Of a stretch of DNA of 64,000 bases, positions 26,850-36,820 are shown piece by piece. Below the pieces are notes generated by a model. That model ran no database searches and was not told where the DNA came from. It saw nothing but the letters and a program-made list of their open reading frames with translations. This DNA comes from Salinispora arenicola (GTDB lineage: Bacteria; Actinomycetota; Actinomycetes; Mycobacteriales; Micromonosporaceae). Numbering within the stretch: the stretch's first letter is position 1; each line of letters opens with the position of its first letter. The stretch is taken from contig NZ_VFOL01000001.1 in NCBI RefSeq assembly GCF_006716065.1, forward strand, positions 186,001 through 250,000. The letters are read 5' to 3'. A program made the position numbers and the translations under genes.

Positions 26850-28277
26850 TCAGTCGGACGCCGACAGCAGCGCCTTCACCTCTGGCAGGTGCTGGTAGGC
26901 GCGCAGCGCGAGTTGCACGTGTTTGGAGACCGCCACTCGAACACCGCCGAGTAGCGTGGTGGCCTGGGCCACTGACTCCACGCTCCCCACCGTGTCCCCG
27001 ACCGCCGCCTGGGCCTCCGCGGCTCGCAGCAGGTATAGCGAGCGCACAGACGGCGGCAGGTTCAGCTCCGGCACGTGTTTGGAGAACAGCGGATCGAAGG
27101 CTTTGACCGCCTGGTCCGGCCGACCCAGTTCCAGGAGAGACACTCCGTCCATCAGCTGCAGCCAGCAGCTGCCGCGAGCCGGCAGGATCGCCATGGGATC
27201 CCCGTACGGCACGCTTTCCAACGCGTTGCGCCCCGCCGAGAGTGATCGGCGCCGACCAAGGTCGTCACCGAGCTGGGCGTGCACCCGGGCGATCTGCGCG
27301 TGCATCAACGTGGGCAGCGCCGGATCCCGCACCGGTATCCGGGATCGACGCAGGAACGTCTGTGCGGACGTCAGGAGCTCGGTGGCCTCCTCGTGGAGCC
27401 CGAGGTCCAGGTACTGGGCAGCGTGGATCGTCATGATCGCCGCGGCGAGCTCCGCCGCGCCGGCGGCCGTGGCGCAGCGCAGACCCGCCACGTAGTACCG
27501 CTGAGCGCTGACATGTTCCCCCTCGAGGCGGGCGATGAAACCGCACAGGGACAGTCCCTCTGCGGCGAGCGTCAGCAGCCCACGGCTCTTCTCCGCGATC
27601 ACATCTGTCGTGGTGGCGAAGTGGTTGGCCACATGCCGCAGTTCCTGCTCGCTGGCGGGCACCAGCCATCCGGCGGTGAACCAGCCCGCGAACGTGAGCA
27701 GCGTTCGCAGTCGGGTGCACGCCTGGAGTACCGATCCCAGCTCGGCATCCGTTCCGCGTTGCCACATGAGGGGCACCCGGCCGGGTCGTGGCAGGTGCTG
27801 CGGCACCTTCGTCAGGGCCTCGGTCATGGCGTCCTGCCAGTTCTCCGCGAGTGACTTGGCTGCCGGTCCGGTTGCCAGCAGGTACCCCTGTTGCGCCTGT
27901 TGTCGCTCCGCTACGGCGTCGAGGATGGCCTCTGGGGCAGCCGCGGGTGTCCAGGGGAGCTCCAGCTGACGTGCGTCGCCGTATGCCAGGTGGAGCCATT
28001 CGGGCCAGGCCCGATTGTCGACGTGCTCCTGGGCGACGCCATGGATGTGGGCGATGGCGAGCTGTGCGGTCCGTTCCGGGATGGCTCGGCCGGCTTCCCA
28101 ACGGGAGACCTTTTCTCGACGTGCCGCCATGTGGCCGAACCCCAGCGTGGCGTGCGTCTCGGCGATCAGGCGGGCGTACTCGCCATGGGTGTGGCCGGCC
28201 TTGGCGCGTAGCACAGCGAGGGGGTGGCGCCGTGGCGCTGTGACTACGGTGCGTCGAACGCTTTCGCGCATTGACAT
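26850..28277 (-). CDS. XRE-type helix-turn-helix regulator with TPR-like domain
   Basis: A 475-residue regulator, the only recognised regulator inside the cluster. The N-terminal XRE-like domain covers about residues 15-75 (LAVLRAKAGHTHGEYARLI, KVSRWEAGRAIPER). The remainder is Ala/Leu-rich helical repeat sequence consistent with a TPR-type sensor (AQYYVAGLRC-like helices, LHEEATELLTSAQTFL, GRPDQAVKAFD). Such architecture is common among pathway regulators in actinomycetes. ATG 28277 with GAGGAG upstream was preferred over the frame start at 28325. It faces the biosynthetic operon across a 900-base AT-richer region, so divergent control of that promoter is likely. Confidence 0.82.
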   Translation of the reverse strand: MSMRESVRRTVVTAPRRHPLAVLRAKAGHTHGEYARLIAETHATLGFGHMAARREKVSRWEAGRAIPERTAQLAIAHIHGVAQEHVDNRAWPEWLHLAYGDARQLELPWTPAAAPEAILDAVAERQQAQQGYLLATGPAAKSLAENWQDAMTEALTKVPQHLPRPGRVPLMWQRGTDAELGSVLQACTRLRTLLTFAGWFTAGWLVPASEQELRHVANHFATTTDVIAEKSRGLLTLAAEGLSLCGFIARLEGEHVSAQRYYVAGLRCATAAGAAELAAAIMTIHAAQYLDLGLHEEATELLTSAQTFLRRSRIPVRDPALPTLMHAQIARVHAQLGDDLGRRRSLSAGRNALESVPYGDPMAILPARGSCWLQLMDGVSLLELGRPDQAVKAFDPLFSKHVPELNLPPSVRSLYLLRAAEAQAAVGDTVGSVESVAQATTLLGGVRVAVSKHVQLALRAYQHLPEVKALLSASD

Positions 28278-29884
<1,607 letters not shown>

Positions 29885-29903
29885 GATGTCGAGGAGGCCA
29901 CGG

Positions 29904-31052
29904 GTGCACAGTAACGATCGGGCGGGCCGGACCAGCAGGACGGTCGCCGTCACGGGAGCGGCGGTGACCACCGGATACGGGCACGGCGTCGATGCGCTAC
30001 GGGCGGGGATCTGGTCCGGTGATCCGGCGTTCGTCCCGGTGACCCGCTTCGACACCAGCAGGTACGCGGTCGGCGTAGCCGCCCAGGCCGCAGACGTGTT
30101 CGACCTCGACTCGGAGCTGATCACACTGACCGAGGAGGCACTCAAGCAGGCCGGTCTCTCCGCGGATGAACGCTCCGGCGCCCCGCTGGTGATGGCCCGG
30201 CACCCGGACCCCGCGGTGTCCCGACTGCCGCGCGAGGAGCAGGAGTCCCGGCCCATCAGTGAAACCGCCCGCTGGCTCTCCCGCGAGCTGGGCCTGGGCC
30301 GAGCCGGACGCACCTACATCAACGCCTGCGTTGCCGCCAGCACCGCCATCGCGGAGGCCGCGGCCCTCATCTCCTCCGGCCGTCACGACCGAGTGGTGGT
30401 CGCCGCCGGGCACCTCGTCGACGCGGAGTCCTTCACCACCTTCAACGCGGGCAAGGCCCTCGCGAAGGACGGACGGCTGAGGCCCTTCAGCTCCGGGCGC
30501 AAGGGACTGCTACTGGGCGACGGGGCCGGCGCGGTGGTGCTGGAGGCAGCCGACAGCCGTCCGGGCATGCGTCCGCTGGCCCGGCTGACGGGCTGGGGCA
30601 TGGCCGGTGACGCCCACCATGTCTGCCAGCCCCACCCGCAGGGCCTGGGGATGGCCCGCGCGATCACCCATGCCCTCGACCGCGCCGGCCTGGGACCGGC
30701 CGACCTCGACTACGTCAACGCCCACGGCACCGGTACGCCGTACAACGACGCCGCGGAGACCGCCGCCCTGCACCGAGCCTTCGGGGAACACGCCGAGCGG
30801 GTTCCCGTCAGCTCCACCAAGTCGATGCACGGACACGCCCTGCAGGCAGCGGGCCTCGTCGAGTTCGTCATCTGCCTGCTCGCGCTGGAGTTGGGGAGCC
30901 TGCCCATAAACTCCGGCTATCTCGGGCCGGATCCGGACTGCCGACTCGATCTCGTGCTCGATGCCGCCCGGCCGGTCCAGGCACGCCATCTGCTCAGCCT
31001 CAACGCCGCGTTCGGCGGAGCCAACGCCGCTCTGGTGGTGAGTGCCGCATGA
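29904..31052 (+). CDS. Beta-ketoacyl-ACP synthase (KAS II-type)
   Basis: Chain-extending ketosynthase, about 382 residues. The nucleophile lies in NACVAAST (C142 counting from the GTG), the histidines in NAHGTGT (H274) and KSMHGHALQAAG (H311), so the Cys-His-His triad is complete. GLLLGDGAGAVVLE is the conserved Gly-rich strand. The GTG at 29904 has a perfect GAGGAGG six bases upstream; the in-frame ATG at 29886 is the alternative. It overlaps the next gene by four bases (ATGA). With the KR, MaoC pair and ACP it makes a type II, polyene-style synthase. A shortened KS-like partner follows in place of a full chain-length factor. Confidence 0.92.
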   Translation: MHSNDRAGRTSRTVAVTGAAVTTGYGHGVDALRAGIWSGDPAFVPVTRFDTSRYAVGVAAQAADVFDLDSELITLTEEALKQAGLSADERSGAPLVMARHPDPAVSRLPREEQESRPISETARWLSRELGLGRAGRTYINACVAASTAIAEAAALISSGRHDRVVVAAGHLVDAESFTTFNAGKALAKDGRLRPFSSGRKGLLLGDGAGAVVLEAADSRPGMRPLARLTGWGMAGDAHHVCQPHPQGLGMARAITHALDRAGLGPADLDYVNAHGTGTPYNDAAETAALHRAFGEHAERVPVSSTKSMHGHALQAAGLVEFVICLLALELGSLPINSGYLGPDPDCRLDLVLDAARPVQARHLLSLNAAFGGANAALVVSAA

Positions 31053-31591
31053 CGATCACCACGACGACCCCGGGCTCCCGGCCGCTGACCGTGCTCGCGC
31101 GGGCGTCCTGGTTCGCGGCGACCGACCAACAACCCCCGGACCTGCCCGGTTTCACGGCCTCCCCGTTCGCCCCGATCATCGCCCATGTCGCGGACCTGTG
31201 CCTGACGGCTCGATACCAGGGGTCGCCGGTACCGCCGGACCGCGCCGAGTCGACCGCGATGGTCATGGTCTCCCAACTCGGTGACATGGCCACCGAGGCC
31301 GCGGTTGTCGGCTCGGTCGACCAGGGCACCAAGGCGTCGCCGCTGTTGTTCTTCCAGTCGGTGCCCAGCGCGGTACTCGGTGTGGTGTCGGCCCGTTGGA
31401 ACCTCGGCGGTGCGGTCATCTCCATCAGCCCGGCCGGTGACCCACTGGCCGAGGGCATGGACCTGGCGCAGCTACTGATCGAGGACGGTAGCGCCAGGGA
31501 TGTCCTGCTGGTGCTGGTCGAACTCGCCGTACAGGAGGACCTGTCGGATCGCGCGGAGGCGCTCCTGGTGTCCGCCGGGGAGTCGCCATGA
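31049..31591 (+). CDS. Truncated ketosynthase-like protein (chain-length-factor position)
   Basis: A 180-residue protein resembling only the N-terminal half of a ketosynthase (the Ketoacyl-synt_2 type). SPLLFFQSVPSAVLGVVSAR matches the conserved strand-helix before the active site. The site itself reads NLGGAVISISPAGDP with no Cys, so it cannot condense. It sits exactly where type II systems encode the chain-length factor and overlaps both neighbours by four bases. It may be a half-size partner that stabilises the KS or sets chain length; a decayed gene is the alternative. The intact ribosome context and coupling argue for a working gene. Confidence 0.75.
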   Translation: MTITTTTPGSRPLTVLARASWFAATDQQPPDLPGFTASPFAPIIAHVADLCLTARYQGSPVPPDRAESTAMVMVSQLGDMATEAAVVGSVDQGTKASPLLFFQSVPSAVLGVVSARWNLGGAVISISPAGDPLAEGMDLAQLLIEDGSARDVLLVLVELAVQEDLSDRAEALLVSAGESP

Positions 31592-32097
31592 CCGACACCG
31601 CGCCAGACCTCCCGCTGGGGAAGGAGGTCGACCTGGTGCGCCAGGGCTGGTGGCTGCACGACGCTCGCTGGTACCAGGCGGTGAAAAACCGCTTCGGGCA
31701 GGAGGCCGCGAACGAGCTCAACGCCGAGGTCATGCGGTTCGTGGCCCGACGAATCGCGACCGTCTACACCCGGCAGTGCCCCGTCGCCGACAACGCGACG
31801 TCCGCCGAGGTTGCCGCAGCGTTGGAGAGCCTGGCCCGGTTGATGTTCTCCCGCGCGATGGTACGGCTGGACACCACCGACGTCGATGACGAGAACACCT
31901 GGGAGACCGTCGTCAGCGAACACTTCGCGCTACGGATGCTCAGGGCCAGCCGCTCCCTGGCGGGATACCAGTGCCCCTGCATGCAGCTGCGTGCCGGCTG
32001 GTTCGAAGGCATCGGGGTGCGGGTCTCCGACGAGACCGTCGAATGCATGCGCGAAGGCGCCGCGGTCTGCCGCTTCCGCGCCTGCCTGAAGTCCTGA
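31588..32097 (+). CDS. Uncharacterised Cys-rich protein (DUF6125-like)
   Basis: A 169-residue protein. The first part (VRQGWWLHDARWYQAVKNRF onward) recalls the DUF6125/L-2-amino-thiazoline-4-carboxylate hydrolase-like group, which has no firm function. The C-terminal third has six cysteines (YQCPCMQ, VECMREG, VCRFRACLKS), enough for metal or Fe-S binding. It overlaps the KS-like gene by four bases and is followed by a short ORF and ubiD. I do not assign a reaction. The position among chain-building genes suggests a small-molecule binding or tailoring role. Confidence 0.7.
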   Translation: MTDTAPDLPLGKEVDLVRQGWWLHDARWYQAVKNRFGQEAANELNAEVMRFVARRIATVYTRQCPVADNATSAEVAAALESLARLMFSRAMVRLDTTDVDDENTWETVVSEHFALRMLRASRSLAGYQCPCMQLRAGWFEGIGVRVSDETVECMREGAAVCRFRACLKS

Positions 32098-32112
32098 GGT
32101 GAAGGGGATCTG

Positions 32113-32229
32113 ATGCGACTGGTCGTGACCACCGTGTTCGTGCTGCCGTGCGGCAGCAGAACGAGGACCGGCGACACCGTGAGGCTGATCGCGCGAGCCG
32201 CGAACGGCCGGAAGGGCCGGTACGCATGA
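32113..32229 (+). CDS. Possible 38-residue peptide coupled to ubiD-type gene
   Basis: A short frame (MRLVVTTVFVLPCGSRTRTG onward, basic C-terminus) starts with ATG after GAAGGGG and ends with TGA overlapping the ATG of the UbiD-like gene (ATGA). Third codon positions are G or C in about 34 of 38 codons, as in neighbouring genes. It could be a real small protein or a leader that couples translation of the decarboxylase gene. No family is recognised. Confidence 0.4.
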   Translation: MRLVVTTVFVLPCGSRTRTGDTVRLIARAANGRKGRYA

Positions 32230-33698
32230 GCCACTTCACCGACCTACGTGGCTACCTCGACGCACTCGACACACTCGGTGACCTGAGGACCATCGAGCGG
32301 TCCGTGAGTGTCGACCTGGAAGCAGCGGCGATTACCCGCCGCTCGTACGAGATCCGCGCCGCCGCACCGCTGTTCACCAACATCGCCGAGGACCGGACAG
32401 GCATGCGGATGTTCGGGGCTCCCGCCGGTGTCAGCTCCCGAGCCGACATGCCGCTCGCCCGGCTCGCGCTCTCCGTCGGCCTGCCACCCGAGACCGGTGC
32501 GGCGGCACTCGTGGACCACCTCGTCCGCGTCCGCGACGCGGTGCCCGTACCGCCGCGGGCGGTGCCGCGCGAGAACGCGCCGTGCAAGCAGAACGTGTTG
32601 CTCGGCAGGGAGGCGACACTGGACCGGTTCGCGGTCCCACGTCTGCACGAGTCCGACGGCGGCCGCTACCTCAACACCTGGGGTGTGATCGTTGTCAGGA
32701 CGCCCGACGGTGCGTGGGTCAACTGGTCGATCTCGCGGATCATGATGCTCGACGGCAAGCGGATGACAGGCCTGGTGGTGCCACCGCAGCACCTCGGTCT
32801 GGTCTGGCAGGCGTGGGCCGAGCGCGGTGAGCCGATGCCCTACGCGCTGGTGCAGGGCGGCGCCCCGGCGATTCCCTTCGTGGGCGGTATCCCGCTGCCG
32901 CGCGGGGTGGACGAGGCCGGGTACATCGGCGCGCTGCATGGGGAGCCGGTCGAGGTGGTGCGCTGCGAAACCTCCGACCTGGAGGTACCCGCGCACGCCG
33001 AGGTGGTCATCGAGGGACACATGTCGGTGGGCCGGGACAGCCGTGAGGGGCCGTTCGGCGAGTACGCCGGCTACGCCTCCACCCAGTCCTCCACCCAGCC
33101 GGTGTACTCGGTGGAGGCCATCACCTACCGCGACGACCCGATCTGGCCGATCGTCCCGGAGGGCCGGCCGCCCGACGAGTACCACACCGTGACCGGCACC
33201 GGTCGGGCCGCGAACGTCCTGCACGCGCTGCGACGCGCAGGGCTGCCGGTGACCACGGTGTGGATGCCGTTCCCGGCAGCGATGCACTGGACCGTGGTGA
33301 CCGTCCCAGATGACTGGCGGTCGCACCTACCCGGGGTGGACTCCGGAGAGTTCGTACGACGAATCGGCGAGGTCATCCACAACAGCGGTGGACCCAGCGC
33401 GATGATGCCGGTCACCTTCGTTCTGGATGATGACATCGACCCCTCCAACGAGGCCGACCTGCTGTGGGCGCTGTCCACCCGGTTGCATCCGAAGGACCGA
33501 CGCTTCGCCTGGGACGGTGTGGTCCTACCGTTCATGGCCTGCTACACCGAAGACGAGCGCAAGGCGATGCGTGGTCCGAGTGTCGTCCATGACGGGCTGC
33601 TGCCTGCCTGGGGCGAGGGCCGGCTGCACCACAGTTCCTTCGCCCAGGCCTACCCCGCCGACATCCGCCGCAGGGTGCTCGAGCACGAAGACGGTTGA
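32226..33698 (+). CDS. UbiD-family prenylated-FMN decarboxylase
   Basis: A 490-residue UbiD-family (de)carboxylase that needs prenylated FMN. Recognisable parts: NTWGVIVVRTPDGAWVNWSI near the cofactor site, and SREGPFGEYAGYAS, the conserved Glu-rich motif of the E-R-E catalytic network. LPRGVDEAGYIGALHGEPVE and the C-terminal HPKDRRFAWDG also fit. ATG 32226 overlaps the stop of a short upstream frame. No UbiX flavin prenyltransferase is seen in the window, so the cofactor must come from elsewhere. UbiD enzymes act on unsaturated acids, so removal of a terminal carboxyl from a polyene acid is a reasonable inference. Confidence 0.92.
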   Translation: MSHFTDLRGYLDALDTLGDLRTIERSVSVDLEAAAITRRSYEIRAAAPLFTNIAEDRTGMRMFGAPAGVSSRADMPLARLALSVGLPPETGAAALVDHLVRVRDAVPVPPRAVPRENAPCKQNVLLGREATLDRFAVPRLHESDGGRYLNTWGVIVVRTPDGAWVNWSISRIMMLDGKRMTGLVVPPQHLGLVWQAWAERGEPMPYALVQGGAPAIPFVGGIPLPRGVDEAGYIGALHGEPVEVVRCETSDLEVPAHAEVVIEGHMSVGRDSREGPFGEYAGYASTQSSTQPVYSVEAITYRDDPIWPIVPEGRPPDEYHTVTGTGRAANVLHALRRAGLPVTTVWMPFPAAMHWTVVTVPDDWRSHLPGVDSGEFVRRIGEVIHNSGGPSAMMPVTFVLDDDIDPSNEADLLWALSTRLHPKDRRFAWDGVVLPFMACYTEDERKAMRGPSVVHDGLLPAWGEGRLHHSSFAQAYPADIRRRVLEHEDG

Positions 33699-33768
33699 GC
33701 TGCCGTGGCTTTCCGCGCACCCACCAACCGTTGCCTTCCCGACCGCGACCTGATGGAGCGACAGCGAC

Positions 33769-34245
33769 ATGGCGTTGAACCCGAGCTGCGTGGGTACGTC
33801 GTACCCGCTCTCGCGGCCCTACCCGGTCGGACCGGAGGCGATCCGACGCTTCGCCGAGGCGGTGGGCGACCCCGCCGCCGTCTACACCGACCAGCAGGCG
33901 GCCCAGGCGCTGGGCCATCCGTCGGTGCCCGCGCCGCCGACCTTCCCGTTCGTGGTGGTCGCGCGGGCGTTGGACGAGGTGTTCAGCTACGACGAGATCG
34001 GCTTCGACCCGACCTATCTCGTTCACGGTGACCAGTGCTTCGAGTACGCCCGGCCGGTCCGGGTCGGTGATCGGCTGGTCACCACGGTGTCGATAACCGG
34101 GGCGAAGAACCTGCGCGGCAAGGACGTGCTGACCCTGCGCGCCGACGTCGCCGATACCGGTGGTGAACACGTCGTCACCCTGCACATGACCTTCGTCTCC
34201 CTGACCGCGGTGAAAGGTGGTGTGGGTGATGCCGCTTCGCGCTGA
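33769..34245 (+). CDS. MaoC-like dehydratase subunit A (HadA-type N-terminal domain)
   Basis: A 158-residue single hot-dog protein of the FAS1-like/MaoC N-terminal dehydratase type (YPVGPEAIRRFAEAVGD, APPTFPFVVVARALD, VHGDQCFEYARPVRVGDRL). It overlaps the second hot-dog gene by 17 bases. In mycobacterial HadAB-type pairs this half lacks the catalytic motif and binds the acyl chain, while the partner supplies the Asp/His. Together they would dehydrate 3-hydroxyacyl-ACP to the 2-enoyl form made in each polyene cycle. Confidence 0.88.
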   Translation: MALNPSCVGTSYPLSRPYPVGPEAIRRFAEAVGDPAAVYTDQQAAQALGHPSVPAPPTFPFVVVARALDEVFSYDEIGFDPTYLVHGDQCFEYARPVRVGDRLVTTVSITGAKNLRGKDVLTLRADVADTGGEHVVTLHMTFVSLTAVKGGVGDAASR

Positions 34246-34654
34246 GCACGTCGAGGTCGGCGACGAACTCCCGGCCAGGACCGTGACGGTCACCCGTCAG
34301 GGCCTCGTGCGGTACGCGGGGGCCTCCGAGGACTTCAACCCGGTCCACTGGAACCCGCGGGTGGCGCGGGAGGCGGGCCTGCCCGACGTGATCGCCCACG
34401 GAATGCTCACCATGGCGATCGCCGCCCGCACGGTCACCGACTGGGCCGGCGACCCGGCTGCGGTCGTCGAGTACCGGACCCGGTTCAGTCGACCGGTCGT
34501 TGTCCCCGATGATCCCGACGGGGCTTCGGTCGAGGTAGGGGGCCGGGTGGTCGCCTGCCTCGACGACGGCCTGGTTCGCCTCGACCTCATCGTGACCAGC
34601 GGCGGAACCAAGGTGTTGAGCGACGCCCGGGTGACCGTACGCCTCGCCAGCTAG
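34229..34654 (+). CDS. MaoC-like dehydratase subunit B (catalytic hot-dog)
   Basis: A 141-residue MaoC-type (R)-hydratase half. The catalytic region EDFNPVHWNPRVAREAGLPDVIAHGMLTMA (long motif, shown here in part as DFNPVHWNP and VIAHGMLTMA) contains the expected Asp and His. ATG 34229 was chosen because AAAGGTGG lies eight bases upstream; a slightly longer GTG start at 34217 is possible. It forms a heterodimer with the preceding protein by family analogy and supplies the dehydration step. Confidence 0.88.
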   Translation: MPLRAEHVEVGDELPARTVTVTRQGLVRYAGASEDFNPVHWNPRVAREAGLPDVIAHGMLTMAIAARTVTDWAGDPAAVVEYRTRFSRPVVVPDDPDGASVEVGGRVVACLDDGLVRLDLIVTSGGTKVLSDARVTVRLAS

Positions 34655-34731
34655 CTCACGCCGAACCCAAGACCCTTCCCGCGCCCGGTGATCCCAGCCC
34701 GGCGGTTCGAGCAGACGGAGGTGATGGACGG

Positions 34732-35658
34732 ATGGACACCTCACCGGTACTCCTCAGCGCGCCGCGCTATGTCCTGGGCGAGATCGAGGAACCGTACACC
34801 GCGGTCCAGGACCTGGCGGCCCGTGTGGCGCAGTTCGCCATCCCGATGGCTCCCGAGAGTTGGGGCTGGGGCAGCTTCTTCCGCACCGAGGGCACGCTGG
34901 TGGACCTGGCGGTCGCCAGTGGGAACGTCACGCTCGACGCTTCCGGGGCGGCGCGCGACACGGTGGACGGTCTGATCATCTGTACCAGTTCGTTCCCGCG
35001 GTCGGTGGACGACCACGCGGGCTTCCTCGGCTCGGTGCTGGACGGACTGGGGTTGACGAAGGTGGCGTTCGCCGGTGGGGTGACCCTCAACCGGTGCAAC
35101 AACCTACTCGCGGCCCTGCATATGGCGCGCTGCCTGGTCAGCTCCGGTAGTCACCGGCTGATCCTCGTGGTGGCCGCGGACCGGGTCGTCGACGAGGCGG
35201 CACGGCTGGAGAAGTTCGCGCTGTTCAGCGATGGCGCGGCGAGTTGTCTGGTGGGTGCCGAGGAGCAGGGGTCGGACTCCTTCGAGGTCCTTGCCTCCGC
35301 CTCGGCGCAGGACCCGACGGTGCTCGGGGTGCGCGACGAGATCGACTCCCGGCTCGCCATCGCGGTCAACGATGAGCTGGAGCGCACCACCGGTGTCTCC
35401 CCGGAGAAGGTCACCGCGCTCCTTCCGGCCAACCTGGTCCGGCCACTGACCACGCTGAAGGAGCGTCAGGCGGGCTTCACCCCCGCGCAACTGCGCCTGG
35501 GCAACGTCGAGCGGATCGGCCACTGCTTCGCCAACGACCCGGTGATCAACCTCGCCGATCTCGTGGCCTCGGGAGAGGGGGAGATCGATGGACTTTACCT
35601 GCTGGCCTCCAGCGTGCCCGGTGCCCGCCACGGCGTACTGCTCCGGAAGGTCTCGTGA
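34732..35658 (+). CDS. KAS III-like (FabH-related) condensing or acyltransferase enzyme
   Basis: A 308-residue thiolase-fold protein of the FabH group. The nucleophile Cys aligns with LNRCNNLLAAL (C122). The usual His motif (HQAN) is replaced by LLPANLVRP, and the region of the usual Asn reads IGHCFANDPV, so the classical Cys-His-Asn triad is not intact by eye. It could be a starter-loading enzyme with altered residues or an acyl transferase. It follows the MaoC pair by 77 bases and its stop overlaps a possible short frame. In this cluster it is the best candidate for joining the hydrazinoacetyl starter to the growing chain, which is inference. Confidence 0.78.
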   Translation: MDTSPVLLSAPRYVLGEIEEPYTAVQDLAARVAQFAIPMAPESWGWGSFFRTEGTLVDLAVASGNVTLDASGAARDTVDGLIICTSSFPRSVDDHAGFLGSVLDGLGLTKVAFAGGVTLNRCNNLLAALHMARCLVSSGSHRLILVVAADRVVDEAARLEKFALFSDGAASCLVGAEEQGSDSFEVLASASAQDPTVLGVRDEIDSRLAIAVNDELERTTGVSPEKVTALLPANLVRPLTTLKERQAGFTPAQLRLGNVERIGHCFANDPVINLADLVASGEGEIDGLYLLASSVPGARHGVLLRKVS

Positions 35659-35747
35659 CACCGCTGACGAATCCGCTCATGACGTCGAGGCCGAGGGGGA
35701 CGTACCGGATGACCGCCCACACCACAGCCGCGAAGGCGTCACGATGA
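35655..35747 (+). CDS. Possible 30-residue peptide linking two genes
   Basis: A short frame starts with GTG overlapping the stop of the KASIII-like gene (GTGA) and ends with TGA overlapping the ATG of the C45 gene (ATGA). GGAAGG lies upstream. The exact bridging suggests it may be translated, at least to couple the two genes. The peptide is Thr/Ala/Arg rich with no known family. It may be a coincidence. Confidence 0.25.
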   Translation: MTPLTNPLMTSRPRGTYRMTAHTTAAKASR

Positions 35748-36820
35748 CCGCTGCCGCGCCCATCCCGTACCTCGAACTCAGCGGCGACAGCCACGAGTTG
35801 GGACGCCAGCATGGTGCCGCACGGGCCGCGCAGCTGCGCGCGTTCCTGGACGACGGGACCGCCCGGCTGAACCACCTGCTGGACGTCCCGGTGTCACCGG
35901 GCTCCCTGCAGCCGGTGCTCGACGCGTTCCGGTCGGAGGTCGAGGCCTGCGTCCCCGACCTGGCCGAGGAGATCCGCGGACTCGCCGACGGGGCGAATCT
36001 CACCCGGGACGAGGCCCTGCTGCTCCAGGTGCGACGCGAGATCCTCGGCTACCGCAGCACCCGCCGCCGCGGCGGTGACTGCACCACGTACGCGCGGGTC
36101 GCCACTGGCTGGTGCGCCGCCCTCGCCCAGACGGTCGACCTCAACGGCAATCTTGACGATCAGGCCGGGGTCCTGTCGATCCGGAGGTCCGGATCCCCGC
36201 GCCAGGTGCTGATCCTGAGCTTCGGCGGGCTGCTCGGCTACCTCGGCCTGAACAGTGACGGCCTGGCCGTCGGCATCAACCTGGTGCTGGGCGGGCCGTG
36301 GCAGCCGGGGGTACCGCCGTATCTCGCGGTACGCCACCTGCTGGACAACGCCGGGTCGGTGGACGAGGCGCTGCACCTGCTCGGCGAACTGCGGCTGGCC
36401 AGTTCTCGGTCGCTGATGCTGTGCGACGAACACGGCGCCGCCTGGGCGGAGTTGATGGACGGCCGGATGTGCGCTGTCACAGGCACGACGCTGGTGCACA
36501 CGAACCACTTTCTGCACCCGGAGTTCGTCCCCTTCGACGAGTTGAACGTGTTCGCCAGGAACGGCTCACTACGCCGGTTGGACGCCTGCGCCCAACGGCT
36601 GCGGACGCTGCCGCAGGACGCCCCGCTGGTCGACCACCTCGCGCTGCTGTCGACGCCTCCGATCTTCGTACCGGACAACGGCGACATCCGCCGTGAGCGC
36701 ACCGTCGCCACCGTGGCGATGCGACCGATGCTCGGCGAAGTATGCCTGGTGGGCCCCCAGCCGTCCGCGCAACCACAGATCTTCACGGTCGGCGCGACCC
36801 GGACGGTGGCGGACAGATGA
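35744..36820 (+). CDS. C45-family Ntn hydrolase/acyltransferase
   Basis: A 358-residue protein of the acyl-CoA:6-aminopenicillanate acyltransferase/acid-ceramidase-like group. These are made as precursors and cut before a nucleophilic Cys; here the candidate is C113 in RRGGDCTTYARV. QTVDLNGNLDDQAGVLSI and LILSFGGLLGYLGLNSDGLAVG match the family's conserved core. ATG 35744 has GAAGG upstream. It is coupled to the PPTase gene (ATGA). Family members hydrolyse or exchange amide-linked acyl groups, so removal of a protecting acyl group (such as one added by the GNAT at 55604) or product release are plausible roles. Both are inference. Confidence 0.85.
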   Translation: MTAAAPIPYLELSGDSHELGRQHGAARAAQLRAFLDDGTARLNHLLDVPVSPGSLQPVLDAFRSEVEACVPDLAEEIRGLADGANLTRDEALLLQVRREILGYRSTRRRGGDCTTYARVATGWCAALAQTVDLNGNLDDQAGVLSIRRSGSPRQVLILSFGGLLGYLGLNSDGLAVGINLVLGGPWQPGVPPYLAVRHLLDNAGSVDEALHLLGELRLASSRSLMLCDEHGAAWAELMDGRMCAVTGTTLVHTNHFLHPEFVPFDELNVFARNGSLRRLDACAQRLRTLPQDAPLVDHLALLSTPPIFVPDNGDIRRERTVATVAMRPMLGEVCLVGPQPSAQPQIFTVGATRTVADR

